DNA from: Pteria penguin
Lineage: Eukaryota; Mollusca; Bivalvia; Pterioida; Pteriidae
Direction: 5' to 3'
DNA: 64,000 nucleotides
NCBI GenBank assembly: GCA_035048485.1
Contig: CM068585.1
Span: forward strand, 52,830,910 to 52,894,909
A program made the translations under genes and the position numbers. The notes under the pieces are model-generated. The model had not been told where the DNA came from and searched no databases. It saw only the letters and a list, made by a program, of their open reading frames with translations. Positions 13,623-63,760 of this stretch are shown in pieces; the first letter of the stretch is position 1, and the number at the start of each line of letters is the position of its first letter.

Positions 13623-14600
13623 ACCGTAACAGCAGAACAATCAAAGGAGGTACATTTAAAAATTTATAAATAATCCTTCATGTAAAGAACAAGGGTCAAC
13701 AGGTATCGCATATTGAGAGGTCATAAAAATATAAACACGTAAGGTATTGTAAAACACATAATGGTATAAAAATATATGCGACATCAACATAATAAACCGT
13801 GCTCTGCCAGTCTGAAAGCGAGCTAAGACCCTAGATCTGTGGGAGTCCCGACTAACAGTCAAAGGGGACGAGGTCTGGACCATGTCTCCTTTGAAAGAGG
13901 TTTGGACAAGGCCCGTCATATAGTCCCCACCGCCCTGTTAGTCAGCGTGCAACGTTCAAGTAAAAGTCTGCATAAGGCCGTAGAGGGGCCAAATACAACA
14001 CCTATAGTCTTTTTGATGATCTCAATATCATATTGTCTATTTAGAAGACGTTTGACTATTTTATTACATAATAAAATAACGTTATCGGAGCCTTAGTTTA
14101 TATACGAGATCACCGTAAAAATTAGGATGGGAAATACCATTGGATACATACTGTTGAAAAAAAATATTTCCAAATTTAGATAGAAGTTCTGAAGAATTTG
14201 CCGAATGTTTGCTTAGCTTGTGATATCTGTAACCCTTAGTTAAAAGTTTAGTAGTAATTTGTAAATTTCGTTTATGAAAGTCCAAAACATCGGTGCAGCC
14301 TCTGAAAAATCGAACTAATTGAGATATATAGATACCATATGATGGGAGTCGAGGGACATCGCCATCTAAGTAAGGGAAATTTACAATAGGAAATCCAAAA
14401 TCCTCACGTTTATCATAAATATTAGTATATATTAGGTAGTTGATAATTTTGATGTTTAAATCTAAGAAAGGTGTAGATTTATCTCAAGTATTAGCTTTAT
14501 TCAATGTGAGCTCTGGTGGATATATTTCTGATATAAATTGTTCGAATTCAGGGTTTTCGATGTGTAAAGATGATGGATAAATCCAAACCACAAGTCCAAA
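13561..14600 (-). pseudogene. Penelope-like RT C-terminal half, degenerate
   Basis: Minus strand from 14600 down: ENPEFEQFISEIYPPELTL, an early stop, KREDFGFPIVNFPYLDGD-type sequence, LPSYGIYISQLVRFFRGC, HKRNLQITTKLLTKGYRYHK, SHPNFYGDLVYKLRLR with stop, then out of frame SLHEGLFINF at 13656. Same subfamily as 926-2270 and 20840-21680, different from the RT at 14882-16383. Confidence 0.7.
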
Positions 14601-14689
14601 AATCATGAAACCATAGGACATACAAAATCAGTGAAAATGAAAAACAAATGGAAAATAACAAAATATGTCTACTTGAAGAGCATATGTGA

Positions 14690-14780
14690 ACCCCTGTGAT
14701 GGAGTGGGATCAGGTGCCCGGGGAGAGTGAGCATCTCCTGCTTGCTAGCAACACCCGTCACATATACCCCGTAGAAAGAG
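14690..14780 (+). repeat. Short interspersed repeat, GTGCCCGGGAG type
   Basis: GGATCAGGTGCCCGGGGAGA...CATCTCCTGCTTGCTAGC...ACCCGTCAC, related to 10085-10165 and 63690-63755. Confidence 0.6.
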
Positions 14781-14881
14781 TCAAATCGTGTGAATTCCAT
14801 ATGTATTTATATATGGAGAAGTCGAAGTAGGTAACCTTCTAGTATAGAAGGTGTCAAATCTGTGTAAAGTGATCGGAATCG

Positions 14882-16110
14882 GTCTCAGTCCAGAATATCA
14901 TTTAAAAGTCTGGATAACGAGATATCATATGGAGTAATAAGAGTCTCGTAACGACCGTAGAACTTCCTCAGTGAAGATGCTAGTCTAGCACATATATAGC
15001 CCTGGTTGAGCAGCTTAACTGAAAGTCGCCTAGCCCTCAGAACAAAGTCATTGTAATTTGAACATGCTCTGGAATAACGTATTAACTGAGATATGAATAC
15101 GCCGTATGCGGGCGATGATGGAATGTTGCTACTTATGAAAGGAAAGTTTGTGAAAGCGAAATTGAAATCGTCACGTTTGTCATAGAGTGAGGTGTTCAAT
15201 TGACCATTAATGTCGAAAGACAACATAATATCTAAATACGAAGTAGAATTACTAGTTTCTGTGGTTTCTTTGACCTCCAGTTCACTTGGATAGATGATGC
15301 TAAGGTAATCCGCGAATGAAGGATTATTAATTGAAAGCAAGTCATCTATATATCTGTAAGTAAAATTGAAGCCAAGAGCCAATTGTTTTTTTCCTTGGAA
15401 AGCAAAGACTGAATGAACTCAGCTTCGTATGAATAAAGGAATATGTCAGCCAGAAGCGGAGCACAGTTAGTGCCCATTGGAATGCCGACAATTTGTTGAA
15501 AAACCTTACCTCCAAACACCACAAAAATGTTATCGATAAGAAAGTTCAACATCTGGATGACAGCTGTTTCAGTGTATTTATTTTTGGAATCAGAATTTTC
15601 CCTAACAAAGTAAGTTTTATCATGGCCTACAACTATATATTTGAATTTGCAGCTTCCGTTTTTACTAGTAAATGCATTTTGAACAATTTCCTCTAATCTG
15701 TCTTTTAATTTCTGGTGAGGGATCCTTGTGTAAAGAGTCGAAAAGTCAAAAGACTTGATGGAGTGAATTTTAGTAAAACATTTTGATTTTAGATGTTCTA
15801 ATAACTCTTTTGAATTTTTAAGGATCCACATTTGATTAATTCCACTTCTGGAATATACTGTTTCGCAATATCTATGAAGGCCAGTTTTAATTTCTGATAA
15901 TATTTTTGTGAGTAGCATCGATACAGATTTTGTGGAACACTTCGAGGAACCAGCGATAAAGCGTTGTTTGTACGGAGTTTTGTGCATTTTTGGAATACAG
16001 TACAAATATGAAAGTTCTAAATTCAATTTATTTGAGTCAATACCAAACGTATTGAGGACAGATTTATGATTCTCGAGTACTTCCGAAACCGAAAAGTTCG
16101 TGAGAGTATA
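14882..16110 (-). pseudogene. Penelope-like reverse transcriptase, frameshifted
   Basis: RT in family order on the minus strand: LSYLYCIPKMHKTPYKQRFI (fingers), SIKSFDFSTLYTRIPH (motif A-like), GGKVFQQIVGIPMGTNCAPL (motif B), then YRYIDDLLSINN (motif C, catalytic DD), FNFAFTNFPF, VFISQLIRYSRAC, LLNQGY and a stop at 14885. The frame breaks near 15385 at a run of seven A between motif B and motif C. The PK-x-HK-x-P and G-x-MG-T-x-x-AP motifs are of Penelope-like type. No GIY-YIG endonuclease was seen. Inactive as it stands. Confidence 0.7.
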
Positions 16111-16383
16111 AGTAGGATTTCCTGGAATGTCATCCAGATATCTGCAAGTATGATTAAATTTGTCAATGAGGTCAAAACGTTTTAATTTTTGAATAGAAAC
16201 CATAAAATCCCTCTCATAACAATAAAGAAATAAAGCTGCTATCAGAGGCGCGCAGTTAGTACCCATAGGAATCCCAACTATTTGTTGATATATCTTGCCA
16301 TCAAATTGCACAAAAACATCATTCATGAGAAAATCTAGTGCTTTACATGAAATACAAAAAGAACAGTGGATACCCGTAAACAA
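16100..16383 (-). pseudogene. Second RT fragment fused in frame to the first
   Basis: The open frame 15346-16383 begins with a different RT copy: GKIYQQIVGIPMGTNCAPLI, FLYCYERDF, then TCRYLDDIPGN (motif C). It then runs without a stop into the fingers of the next RT copy (LELSYLYCIPKMHK). Motif B therefore occurs twice in one frame, an arrangement no active RT has. Confidence 0.75.
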
Positions 16384-16499
16384 ACAGAAAGTCGCTTTGG
16401 AAGATTACGCGTTTCCAGCAAGACTGTTAACATCTGTCATATATGTTCAGAACATGATGTCTCTTAACAAAGCTAATTTCTCTTCATTTATTGACAAAG

Positions 16500-17480
16500 A
16501 ATACATGTACATGTACATATAAATGTTTAATAAACATTCAAGAAATCCACATAACAACAATGATATATTTAACGCATTTTACTTAAATATATACATCAGA
16601 AAATCAAAGAAAAATCCACGAAGAATGTATTGACATGTTATAATTATAACATGTTACTTACGACGTTCTGGATAAAATATCATGTTAAAGCAGCTAGTGT
16701 CTAATATAGTAATACATTGGAATAACTGTAACAAAGGTAAAAAGATATATTGAAATAGCAGACATACAAAAGAAAAGAAATTAAAAGTTTTTAATTATTG
16801 ATAATACTTATTTTTAAATACATTTACTTCAATTAATCTAAATATACATTTCAATGATTATACTGCTACGTACCAAATAAATCACACCGCTATCAGAATT
16901 GCTGAAATTTTCATGAATTCAATGTGAAATCAGAGTATCTTGTGCATTTGATGAAAGGTCACATTCCACCAAATTAATAAGGGTAAATCAAACAGAAATT
17001 TGTAGAGAAAAATGCCAAGAAACTAAAGAGCAAGAATGGTATAAAATGTTAAAGAATAATACTCAGGTTCCATGAAAGAGTAAGAGTCCTCTGTTGTCCA
17101 GTTACATCGGCCGTGTTTTATATTAAGTATGTATACGAGTTTCTACATATTTTAAAATGGTCGAATGAAATGTATAGATTGCAATTTTGCACTTGTTGCT
17201 AGTTTTGCAAAATTGTCTAGTGTTGTTTATAAGCCTTTTGTGGATCAAAGGAATACAACAGCGGCATTTAAAAGGTGTAATCAAAGGGCCTATAGATACC
17301 ATCATTGCACTTAGTGTTTCTTGGTATCTTCTCAGAATGACAGTCTGTTCCCATTTCTTCACGCCCTTTCGTCATTTTTCCTGCTTCACCACCATACGGG
17401 TACTTATTTTTATGGTTGGTTTCCAGATCCTTTCTCCTGTAATAAGCATTAATGTATGAATAATCAATATTGAAATCAAA
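16500..17480. other. Spacer with nothing recognised
   Basis: AT-rich sequence 3' of the VWDE-like gene; no coding pattern, only chance open frames. Confidence 0.4.
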
Positions 17481-17489
17481 ATCGAATGT

Positions 17490-18090
17490 TAATGTAGATT
17501 GCACCCTACTGCATCTACTCAATTTCCTAGATCGACAGTTTAAAGGTACTTTGTTCCAAAACTGACATTACATGTAAACAAAGAAACTGCATCTGATAAC
17601 ATCATGTTCCTTTCATGTTATCGCGAATAACCCTCACACTGCTTTACTACGCGCAGGAATTCTTTAAGCGAGTGCGCTCTTCGTGTTAACGTGAATTGAA
17701 ATCTCCGTAAACGGGGTGTTGATTTCTGTAAGTATTCGGCCGAGTTGCATTATTGCGTCAATCTTTCCCGAGTGACGGATCCAGGATTTCCGAAAAGGGG
17801 AGCCAGACTACTCAGCCATTTTTGGTGCAAAATCTGAATTTGTCCTAGTAAATGTGGCGAAGAGGGGGGTCCCCCGCCCCCTCTAAATCCCCCACTGCTC
17901 CCAATGCGTCAATGTGTTTCTACTTGTACAAATGTAGTATCAAATTATAATTGCGTAACTGCAGTTTCAAAATCCATTTCACGTGGAAATTATTAACGCA
18001 AATACTTGTGTCCAGTCGTGCTGAACGCAATAGAATTATAATTATCAAGTTACAGCGAGTTTAACATAATGTTATTTTAGATTGCACCTT
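17490..18090 (+). repeat. Non-autonomous element, AGATTGCACC ends
   Basis: GCGAGTGCGCTCTTCGTG, GTTAACGTGAATTGAAATC and CCGTAAACG match 28355-28460 and 56265-56350. TTTTAGATTGCACC closes it at about 18088. A second TGTAGATTGCACC stands at about 17494-17506 in the same orientation. Confidence 0.5.
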
Positions 18091-18192
18091 ACAATACAAC
18101 AGAATCTACTAGATCTACTAAAATAAAATTGGTTTTAATTCTTGACACTTCTACCAAATAGATTATCATGAAATCATTTGCTCGAGTAATAT

Positions 18193-56975
<38,783 letters not shown>

Positions 56976-57264
56976 AATATTCACAGCAGCGATATTCTGA
57001 TGATGCTGAAATTTGAAATTAATGAAAATTTTCTTATTTGAAGACAATAATTGTTTTATAATCAATACTGAAACATGACTTAATATAAATGAACTTCTTT
57101 GTTGAGATTTTCAGTTTTACGGTGGAAGTAGGGGTCTGGTGGAATTTAAGATCACCTTTTCCAGAATTTTACCCGACGTTTTGGGATCTGATCATACAAA
57201 TTATCCATTTTGAAGTTTTTGACTACACTTAATCTGACATGTATATATATAAAGAGGTTTTTCA

Positions 57265-57560
57265 CGTTCATTTCCGACGCCAGAATTTCAGTTCAACAGG
57301 ACTTTTTAACTTGAATGGGATAATTTGACTTCTTGTCTCCTTTGTGTGCTCATGTGTGTATGTGCATTATTTTCTTCCTGGACTTGAAAAGTTGTTGCAG
57401 GACATTTGTGAAGGGTGTGGCATTCAAACAGTTGACGTTTACACTTCCCGGGCACCTGGTCTCACCTCAATTCATATTAGGGTTCATATTTGTCTGAATA
57501 TGACGCTATACACGATATTGTCCTCGCAATATTGTCAACTCTTCGGTACTTCTTCGTTCC
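57265..57560 (+). repeat. Interspersed repeat, copy without SINE
   Basis: Matches 22620-22890 and continues through CTCTTCGGTACTTCTTCGTT without interruption, so it represents the pre-insertion state. Confidence 0.75.
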
Positions 57561-57599
57561 TTACCTCTTAGTTGTACAGTGCATCTTTGTCTCATGTGT

Positions 57600-59000
57600 A
57601 AGAATTGACCTTTTTATTAAACGTTCATTGTTATTAAGTTTAATAGTTTACACCGTACTGTTGTATACATGCTTGTCTAAACTATTTCAGTGAGTGATGA
57701 GATTCTGTTGGTAGAGAACATATTTGAATTAATTTGAATGTCATTATATGTATTTAAAGTTGGCCTCTCACAGAAAAACGCTGAGATGTTATGTAATTCT
57801 TATGGGAGCGAGACAGATCTAGGTCCACCTCGCTCCCTCATATTTTATGAATACTAAATGAACGTCTGATCGAAATGCTCGCGTTCGCCATATAAAAGAA
57901 AAGTGATACTGACAAACCGTGACATTTAACTGGCGGGTACCTGCAACGACAGTCAACATAGCTGTATAAAACGTATGAACACACTATGTTTCATCTATTT
58001 ACACAGTACTGCGATATTTACCATTTACAGCACTAGACGAATTCATATGTTTATTTAATTCCTTTACGACAATTCAGTTATGTATCTATTATTTCATTTC
58101 TGACTGATATTCTACAATACCAATGCAAGTCTACATGTATGATGTAAACATGCATATGCTAATACATTTCATAACATGATCCTCCACGGTGTATACGAGA
58201 CCAGGGATGGTGGATGGGTTGGAAGCTCCGCAAGGTTTAGCATTATTTTATAAATGAAGATCCATGTGAAACGGAATAGTCATAAACGAACAGCAATTTT
58301 ATTATTTCTAATTAATGTATAATCTTTAAATATTTTCTTTCTTTCTCTTAACCTCTCCCCATTTTTTGATACCGATCTAAAAACTCTTGTGCAAAAAAGT
58401 CAGTCTGTCCGTCTGTATGTGCTTCCGTTGTTCCGCAGCGCCTGATAACTCAATAGAATGTTGTTACAGTCACCAAAATTCAACACAAAGTAAATAACTT
58501 AAGCGTCAGTAAGTGACTTTGTAATAAAGTAAGGGAATTTGTCTTAACAACGTACTAGTCCTTAATAATATAAATTATCACAAAAGTGTCATATAGTTTT
58601 CTGTTTTCGTACTGTTATTGATGAAAAATGTGTGTACTTAAATTAAAATGAAATGAAATAAAATCAAATATGATAATAATACCTTTGTGAATCCAGACAC
58701 CAGATCGATAACCCCCTCCCTTTTTCACACTGAGTTTTAAGTTCAATGAGTCTTATTCTTTACAAATAATTTTATTCAGTATGCACTATGCACCTGCTGT
58801 GTGGGATCGTAAACAGAATGTTGTGTATAATTTCGAAAATTTCGTCTTCAATCAATGCCATTTCCTGTTTGTATGTTACTTATTCGAACACTCCAAAGAC
58901 GTGCTAACTGATGTCTTTTGGAGTGAACATGTATGAACAATATTATTTCCAAATGTGTAGTCCGTTGTGGGGTATTTGGATTTAGCTCTTGCAGTTTGGA
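57600..59000 (-). other. Part of presumed intron 1, nothing recognised
   Basis: No coding pattern or repeat family seen. Confidence 0.4.
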
Positions 59001-59199
59001 GAAAATATCGTAAAACTTGAGTATTTTATGTTTTCAAATAGCCTATATCTATATATTTTTTTTCATTTGCATGGAGATGGTGGGTTCGTTAAAAGTACAA
59101 ATGAACACACGATATATAGATAATTATATATACTTCTGTTTGCGACTCCATGTTGTCTTTGTCGTTTCTTCAATAAAATTTCCCGTTTGCATGACTCTG

Positions 59200-59591
59200 C
59201 CTGTTTCTTTTATACTGCAAAGCAAGAGCTCTGTTCGAGCATTTGGGTCATACGTTTATTTAGTATTCATAAAATACACATGCTCCCGTAAGAAGTTTCA
59301 AAACTTCTCGGAATTTTATAATATCAGAAGGCCAAATTATAGAGGCATCTATTTTTGCCATGTGTCTGGACACCAGTGAGATGTTATCAATTTGTTGCCG
59401 TGCTTAAAAAGGGTTTACTAAAAGCAGGTGTAGATTCCAGATTTTATAACTCTCATTCTTTTAGAATTTGTGCTGCAACTTCTGCTGCTTTGCTAGGGTT
59501 TAGTGATGATGAAGTTGCAAATTGCGGTCGTTGGAAATCAAATACTTATAACTCTTATATACGTATTCAAACACACGCCTTACTTTCATAG
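59200..59591 (+). pseudogene. Tyrosine recombinase C-terminal domain, frameshifted
   Basis: RPNYRGIYFCHVSG (59335-59370), then in a shifted frame CYQFVAVLKKGLLKAG, FYNSHSFRICAATSAALLGF, DDEVANCGRWKSNTYNSYI. HSFR-x-x-AATSAA and GRWKSxxYxxYI are the H-x-x-R and following box of tyrosine recombinases of mobile elements, with the expected catalytic Tyr. The N-terminal half is not recognisable. Confidence 0.75.
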
Positions 59592-59629
59592 TTTTAACAG
59601 TATTCAAGTATTTTAGGTATACATGTACA

Positions 59630-60200
59630 TGAAAAAAGAATTTGGATTGTTGGATCGTCCATTATTTCTAACGCATTCATCAGAGGCAAACAATCGTCAT
59701 TTGGAATTAACTTAGAATTGAACAGATTGAATGCTAACATTTGGTGGCAGGGACAAAGGGGTATGTCATAGGAAAACTTGGAGAAGAAAATTGACACCAT
59801 GCTCAAGTATGAAAATGAACCTGACTATTTAATTACTTATTGTGGTGGAAACAATATTGGTTTTGGTAAATCGATTGTATTAAGAAAAATGATGGAGAAA
59901 ACAATTTACAAATTTAAGAAATATTTCTTATACGAAAATCATTTGGTCACAAATTCTACCAAGAGCTTCTTGGACAAATCCTTTGGATGTTAAAGTGTGA
60001 AATAAAAGTCGTATGAGAATAAATAGTAAAATGGCTTCCTTAGTTATAAGCTTAGGAGGTGCATATATAAAATATCCTGAATTAAATCAATTTAATGAGC
60101 ATCTATTTTCAGTTGATAAAGTGCACTTGAATAATATGGGAAATGATATTTTCCTTTATAGAATTCAACAAGCTTTACAGGTATTTTTAACTTTAAATAT
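59630..60200 (+). pseudogene. SGNH/GDSL-hydrolase-like domain next to the recombinase
   Basis: RIWIVGSSIISNAFIRGKQ (block I, Gly-Ser-Ser), NIWWQGQRGMS then an in-frame TAG at about 59770, KIDTMLKYENEPDYLITYCG and GNNIG (block III), a frameshift near 59950, then INSKMASLVI, YIKYPELNQFNEHLFSVD and KVHLNNMGNDIF (D-x-x-H block V). Family order of SGNH hydrolases is complete but the reading frame has at least one stop and two shifts. Confidence 0.75.
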
Positions 60201-60525
60201 GCACGTTTCTCCAAAAAGGGGTGAGTTTGGTCCATGGCTGCATTTATGATGTATTTTGGCAATTTGCCAACATTCTTTTCACAACTTAATTTGCATGTTG
60301 TTATTTATTTGTTCTTAAATTGTTTTTCTTTCAATTTCAAGTTTATTGATTTACAACTGAAATTACTGTTATCTTGCATTGGAATTTTTACTTTGTTTTT
60401 TATAATTTCTTCCTTAAATCAAAAGATGGGTAATTTCCGTTCATATCAGTTTTGTTACATTTTCAGGGAACATTTCGTATTAGTATTATTTTTTGTAATT
60501 TTGTATTTCCAATTCACCTTAATTT

Positions 60526-60706
60526 TATTTACAACCGAATTTGTGTGGTGTGGTAATTGATTTACAACTGAATTTGTGTTGTGCTTATTGATTTACAATC
60601 GACTTTGCGTGTTGTGCTTATTTGTTTTACAACCGAATTTGTGTTGTGTTTATTGATTTACAACCGAACTTGTGTGTTGTGCTTATTGATTTACAACCGC
60701 GTGTTT
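60526..60706 (+). repeat. Tandem repeat, 31-39-bp units
   Basis: TTGATTTACAACCGAATTTG then TGTTGTGCTTA repeated five to six times, in the 3' part of the recombinase/SGNH element. Confidence 0.9.
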
Positions 60707-61035
60707 TAATGAAACTTGTTTTGACATTTATTTTTATTGTTTCTGGTGGCGCTGGCTAGTTTTCTTCTAGCCATTCGGCAGTTTTTTGCGCTTTTCACCA
60801 GTTACAAATATTCTTGAATCAGTTTCATTTTGAAATTGTCAAAATTATTCCATTTGCATTTCATTTATTATTTCAGTGTCACTTTGAACCGCTGATCTCA
60901 GGGTTCAACTGTGTCATTTAAATAAAATAATTTACAATTTGTAACTATGTTTATTTGGATGCCCATATGACTCAATTGGGGTCATGGCTCCTCTATAAAT
61001 GCAGTCGAGGCCGAATATTGCCAAATCAGTAATAA
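60700..61035 (+). mobile_element. Presumed 3' part of the recombinase/SGNH element
   Basis: Has a GGCTAG/CTAGCC hairpin at about 60750-60772, then TGAACCGCTGATCTCAGGG, AATAAAATAA and GGTCATGGCTCCTCTATAAA. The exact end is not visible. Confidence 0.4.
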
Positions 61036-61234
61036 ATAACATCAAATCAAAATAATTGTTTTTATTTTATTTGTTTTAGTCGTTTACCTTTGTGCATTTA
61101 CAAATGTATGAGTATACGACATTAGTATTGTTATATCTATCCAATTCAGCATGGTGGTTTGTTTGTTTTGTCTTAAAAAACTTGAACAGAACTGAAGTGA
61201 ATCAATGGTGATAATCTGGCCTTCACATCATATC

Positions 61235-61445
61235 ATATATATACTCTCACGCTATATACCGTCAATATATATAACATCAATATGCATACCGTCAGTTTAT
61301 ATGCCGTCAATATTAACACCATCAATCTATACACCATCAATTTATATACCGTCAATACATATACCATCAATACGTATATCGTCAATTTATATATCGTAAA
61401 TTTATACACTGGCAATCTACATATACCGTCAATTTATATACTGTT
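61235..61445 (+). repeat. 18-bp minisatellite
   Basis: About eleven degenerate units of ATACCATCAATTTAT-type sequence. A 64-codon frame across it reads as IPSIY-type hexapeptides purely because the unit is a multiple of three. Confidence 0.9.
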
Positions 61446-61774
61446 AATTTTTTAGTTACCTGATTACGGACTCCACCCGATTTATCGTGAAAATAGTGAA
61501 ATGAAAAGAATGCATACTTTAACGACAGAAATCGGGATAATTTAAGAGAAATGTCATGGGAAGGAAAAAAATTCCTGTTTATATCTAAGCATATATTTGA
61601 TATTTTTTCCCGCAAGACTCTTGATTTTGTATGGACGTCAACATGTTGCTGGGGAGACTATATAAGTAGGCGTCCCTTATTTTACGCCAAAATATGTTCT
61701 ATCTGTCATTATTTCTTTATAACTTCTAATGGCAGTAACATTTTACCTTTTATTCATAAATAAAAATATTCAAA

Positions 61775-62340
61775 CATATTTTGCTGAAGGTGACATAATA
61801 TAATTTTATGCCTGTCTTTCCACTACAGTAAGTTTTCGATATCGAAATTAACTTTACTGCAAACGCTCTAATTTCATTCATTTAACTAAATCATGGACCC
61901 ATTTAAGTGCTTTCTTACTATTGATGGCAATAATGTAGAACACATGTTAAAGATTATTTATTTATAGACTGAAATTTAATCTTGTTTTGTTAAAGTTTGC
62001 ATTATATAATTCTATCTCTGACTTCCTCTTAAACCGGTTTTGAAAATCTTTTTAATGACCGCAGTGCTTTTTGTTAAAAGAAAGATAAAGCAAAGATTAT
62101 TGATATTGGATCTTTGTATTTCTTTTGTTGTGCATTTTAATTTATTAACCTAGCAAATAAGAGACTAGGAAGCAGATCTGGTGTAGTCTCACGCTAAAGA
62201 TCTAATGGAATCCCCATTCCCCCAAATGACAGTAATAATAGATAAAGGAATTAAAACTGACTTCTTTTTTCATTTTAGCATAAACCTGAATGTTTCTGTC
62301 CACCTCTGTGTGAAACAAAATAAAATTCCTTTTTAGATAT
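61775..62340. repeat. Block homologous to 6.5-8.3 kb
   Basis: GGTGACATAATATAATTTTA, CTTCCTCTTAAACCGGTTTT, GATATTGGATCTTTGTATTT and AATAAGAGACTAGGAAGCAG match the paralogue's intron 1 in the same order and orientation. Confidence 0.65.
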
Positions 62341-62409
62341 CGCAGTTTGATAGGACTACATGTTGCGATTTATTACGATTTATTAAGTTAAAGGCTTTTA
62401 AAAAGTAAT

Positions 62410-63220
62410 TATATGTAAGATCTAAAATAGCAGCTGACAATAGAATTAAGTTTCTAGTCCGACCAGAAACATTTAGTCCATAAAAAGATATGAAAGTAAA
62501 AGAAATGCTGATGTAATGTCACTTATGATAGGGTACTCGGTTCATAAACCTTAAAATATATAGTGAAAAATAAGATTCATAAATAAGGCACAGATGTGTG
62601 TTCCTAGTAAAATGATTTTAAATCCCTCTTGCACATTTTTAGCATTGGATATTTGTGGAGTTATCATATTAGTTTCCCTTCCAAATTTCCAAATAGTGAC
62701 GGCAAATATGAGTGTTATATTTGTTTCGGAAACAAGAAAAAAGCCGCGGAAAGCATTTTGACGTGACGTCATAGGAAAACGGTTTTTTTTCCTTTTCGTT
62801 ATATTAAACTATTAATTGACATAGGCTTTAATTAGTTCATGAAATAAATATACATACCTTCAAATGGAAAAACTGTGATTGATGTTTACACTACTTCTTT
62901 ATTAGAAATTCCATTTAGAGTTTGTAATAATTTTGCCGTCAAGCACTTACAAGCGTTTAAATTTCCCAACTAGGAACGAGAATTTTTAGGGTAGATTATG
63001 CAAGCATGTAATAATTATCTGGTACTATGTAAGCTGTATGGTGGGATTTAAATTTCCGATAGACACATCACCATAAGTATACGCTTGTAAGAAAGACAAT
63101 CCATGGATTTTATAAGCAACTGTGGTGATTGGTTGGTAAGAGTTGACTGTGGTATTGTATGTGTGTTTTGATCTTGCTTTCATTTTCGTTCCTGTCATGT
63201 TGTTGGTATATGATTATTAT
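62410..63220. repeat. Block homologous to 8.4-9.33 and 11.16-11.29 kb
   Basis: CAGCTGACAATAGAATTAAG..., the candidate first exon, AGACAATCCATGGATTTTAT and AGAGTTGACTGTGGTATTGT match the paralogue copy. This covers the presumed promoter of the full gene. Confidence 0.65.
62858..62965 (-). other. Candidate non-coding first exon of the VWDE-like gene
   Basis: The minus strand reads CCATTTGAAG|GTATGT, a good donor, at the edge of a block that is homologous to 9040-9140, which ends in the same donor. Coding exons at 56933-57005 and 2614-2687 both start with a UTR acceptor. The simplest reading is a 5' UTR exon with a 5.85-kb first intron. The upstream end of the exon (transcription start) is not visible; the end given here is only the limit of close similarity. 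Confidence 0.45.
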
Positions 63221-63575
63221 ATACGCCCATAACTTGGCAGATACAAAAGGGAAGGGGAGTTTTCAATCTGTGTCAATCTTTCAAAGTCATGTAAAGGTTT
63301 ATCAGTAATTAAATTACACAAATGTAGAAAATAACCAGGACATTTTTCTTATTATATATTTATATTATATATCAATGTTTTGTAATGACAGCGCTATCAG
63401 AGATATGGCAGGAAATTCTCATTCACATGAATGTCGTTTAATTTTATTGATAACAGTAGGAACAAGGGTAGCTCTGTTCCTTGCGAATAAGCTTTGTGCT
63501 ATTTTCTTACATTTTCTAAGGTTGAAGTTAGAGTAAAATATATTGAAAGGCAGCTACTGCGTTTACAAAAATTAA

Positions 63576-63603
63576 AATGAAAACACACACACACACACAC
63601 ACA

Positions 63604-63672
<69 letters not shown>
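63576..63672. repeat. (CA)n microsatellite
   Basis: About 47 CA units with one TCACAC interruption. Confidence 0.97.
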
Positions 63673-63676
<4 letters not shown>

Positions 63677-63689
63677 GCCGTGTTAAAAC

Positions 63690-63760
63690 AGAGGTGAAAT
63701 CGGGTGCCATGGAAGACTAAGCATCCCCTGCCGACCGGTCACACTAGTCTTTATTCCATA
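63690..63760 (+). repeat. Short interspersed repeat, GTGCC-type
   Basis: GAAATCGGGTGCCATGGAAG, CATCCCCTGCCGACCGGTCA, related to 10085-10165 and 14690-14780. Confidence 0.5.

Noticed and set aside
60234..60560. 108-codon Phe/Leu-rich plus-strand frame
   Set aside because: T-rich 3' region of the recombinase/SGNH element; no membrane-protein or family signature beyond composition.
60526..60706. CRISPR-like array of short repeats
   Set aside because: Units are contiguous without unique spacers, in an animal genome, inside a transposon tail.
61205..61399. Frame with IPSIY-type hexapeptide repeats
   Set aside because: Produced by an 18-bp minisatellite; the opposite strand is open as well for the same reason.
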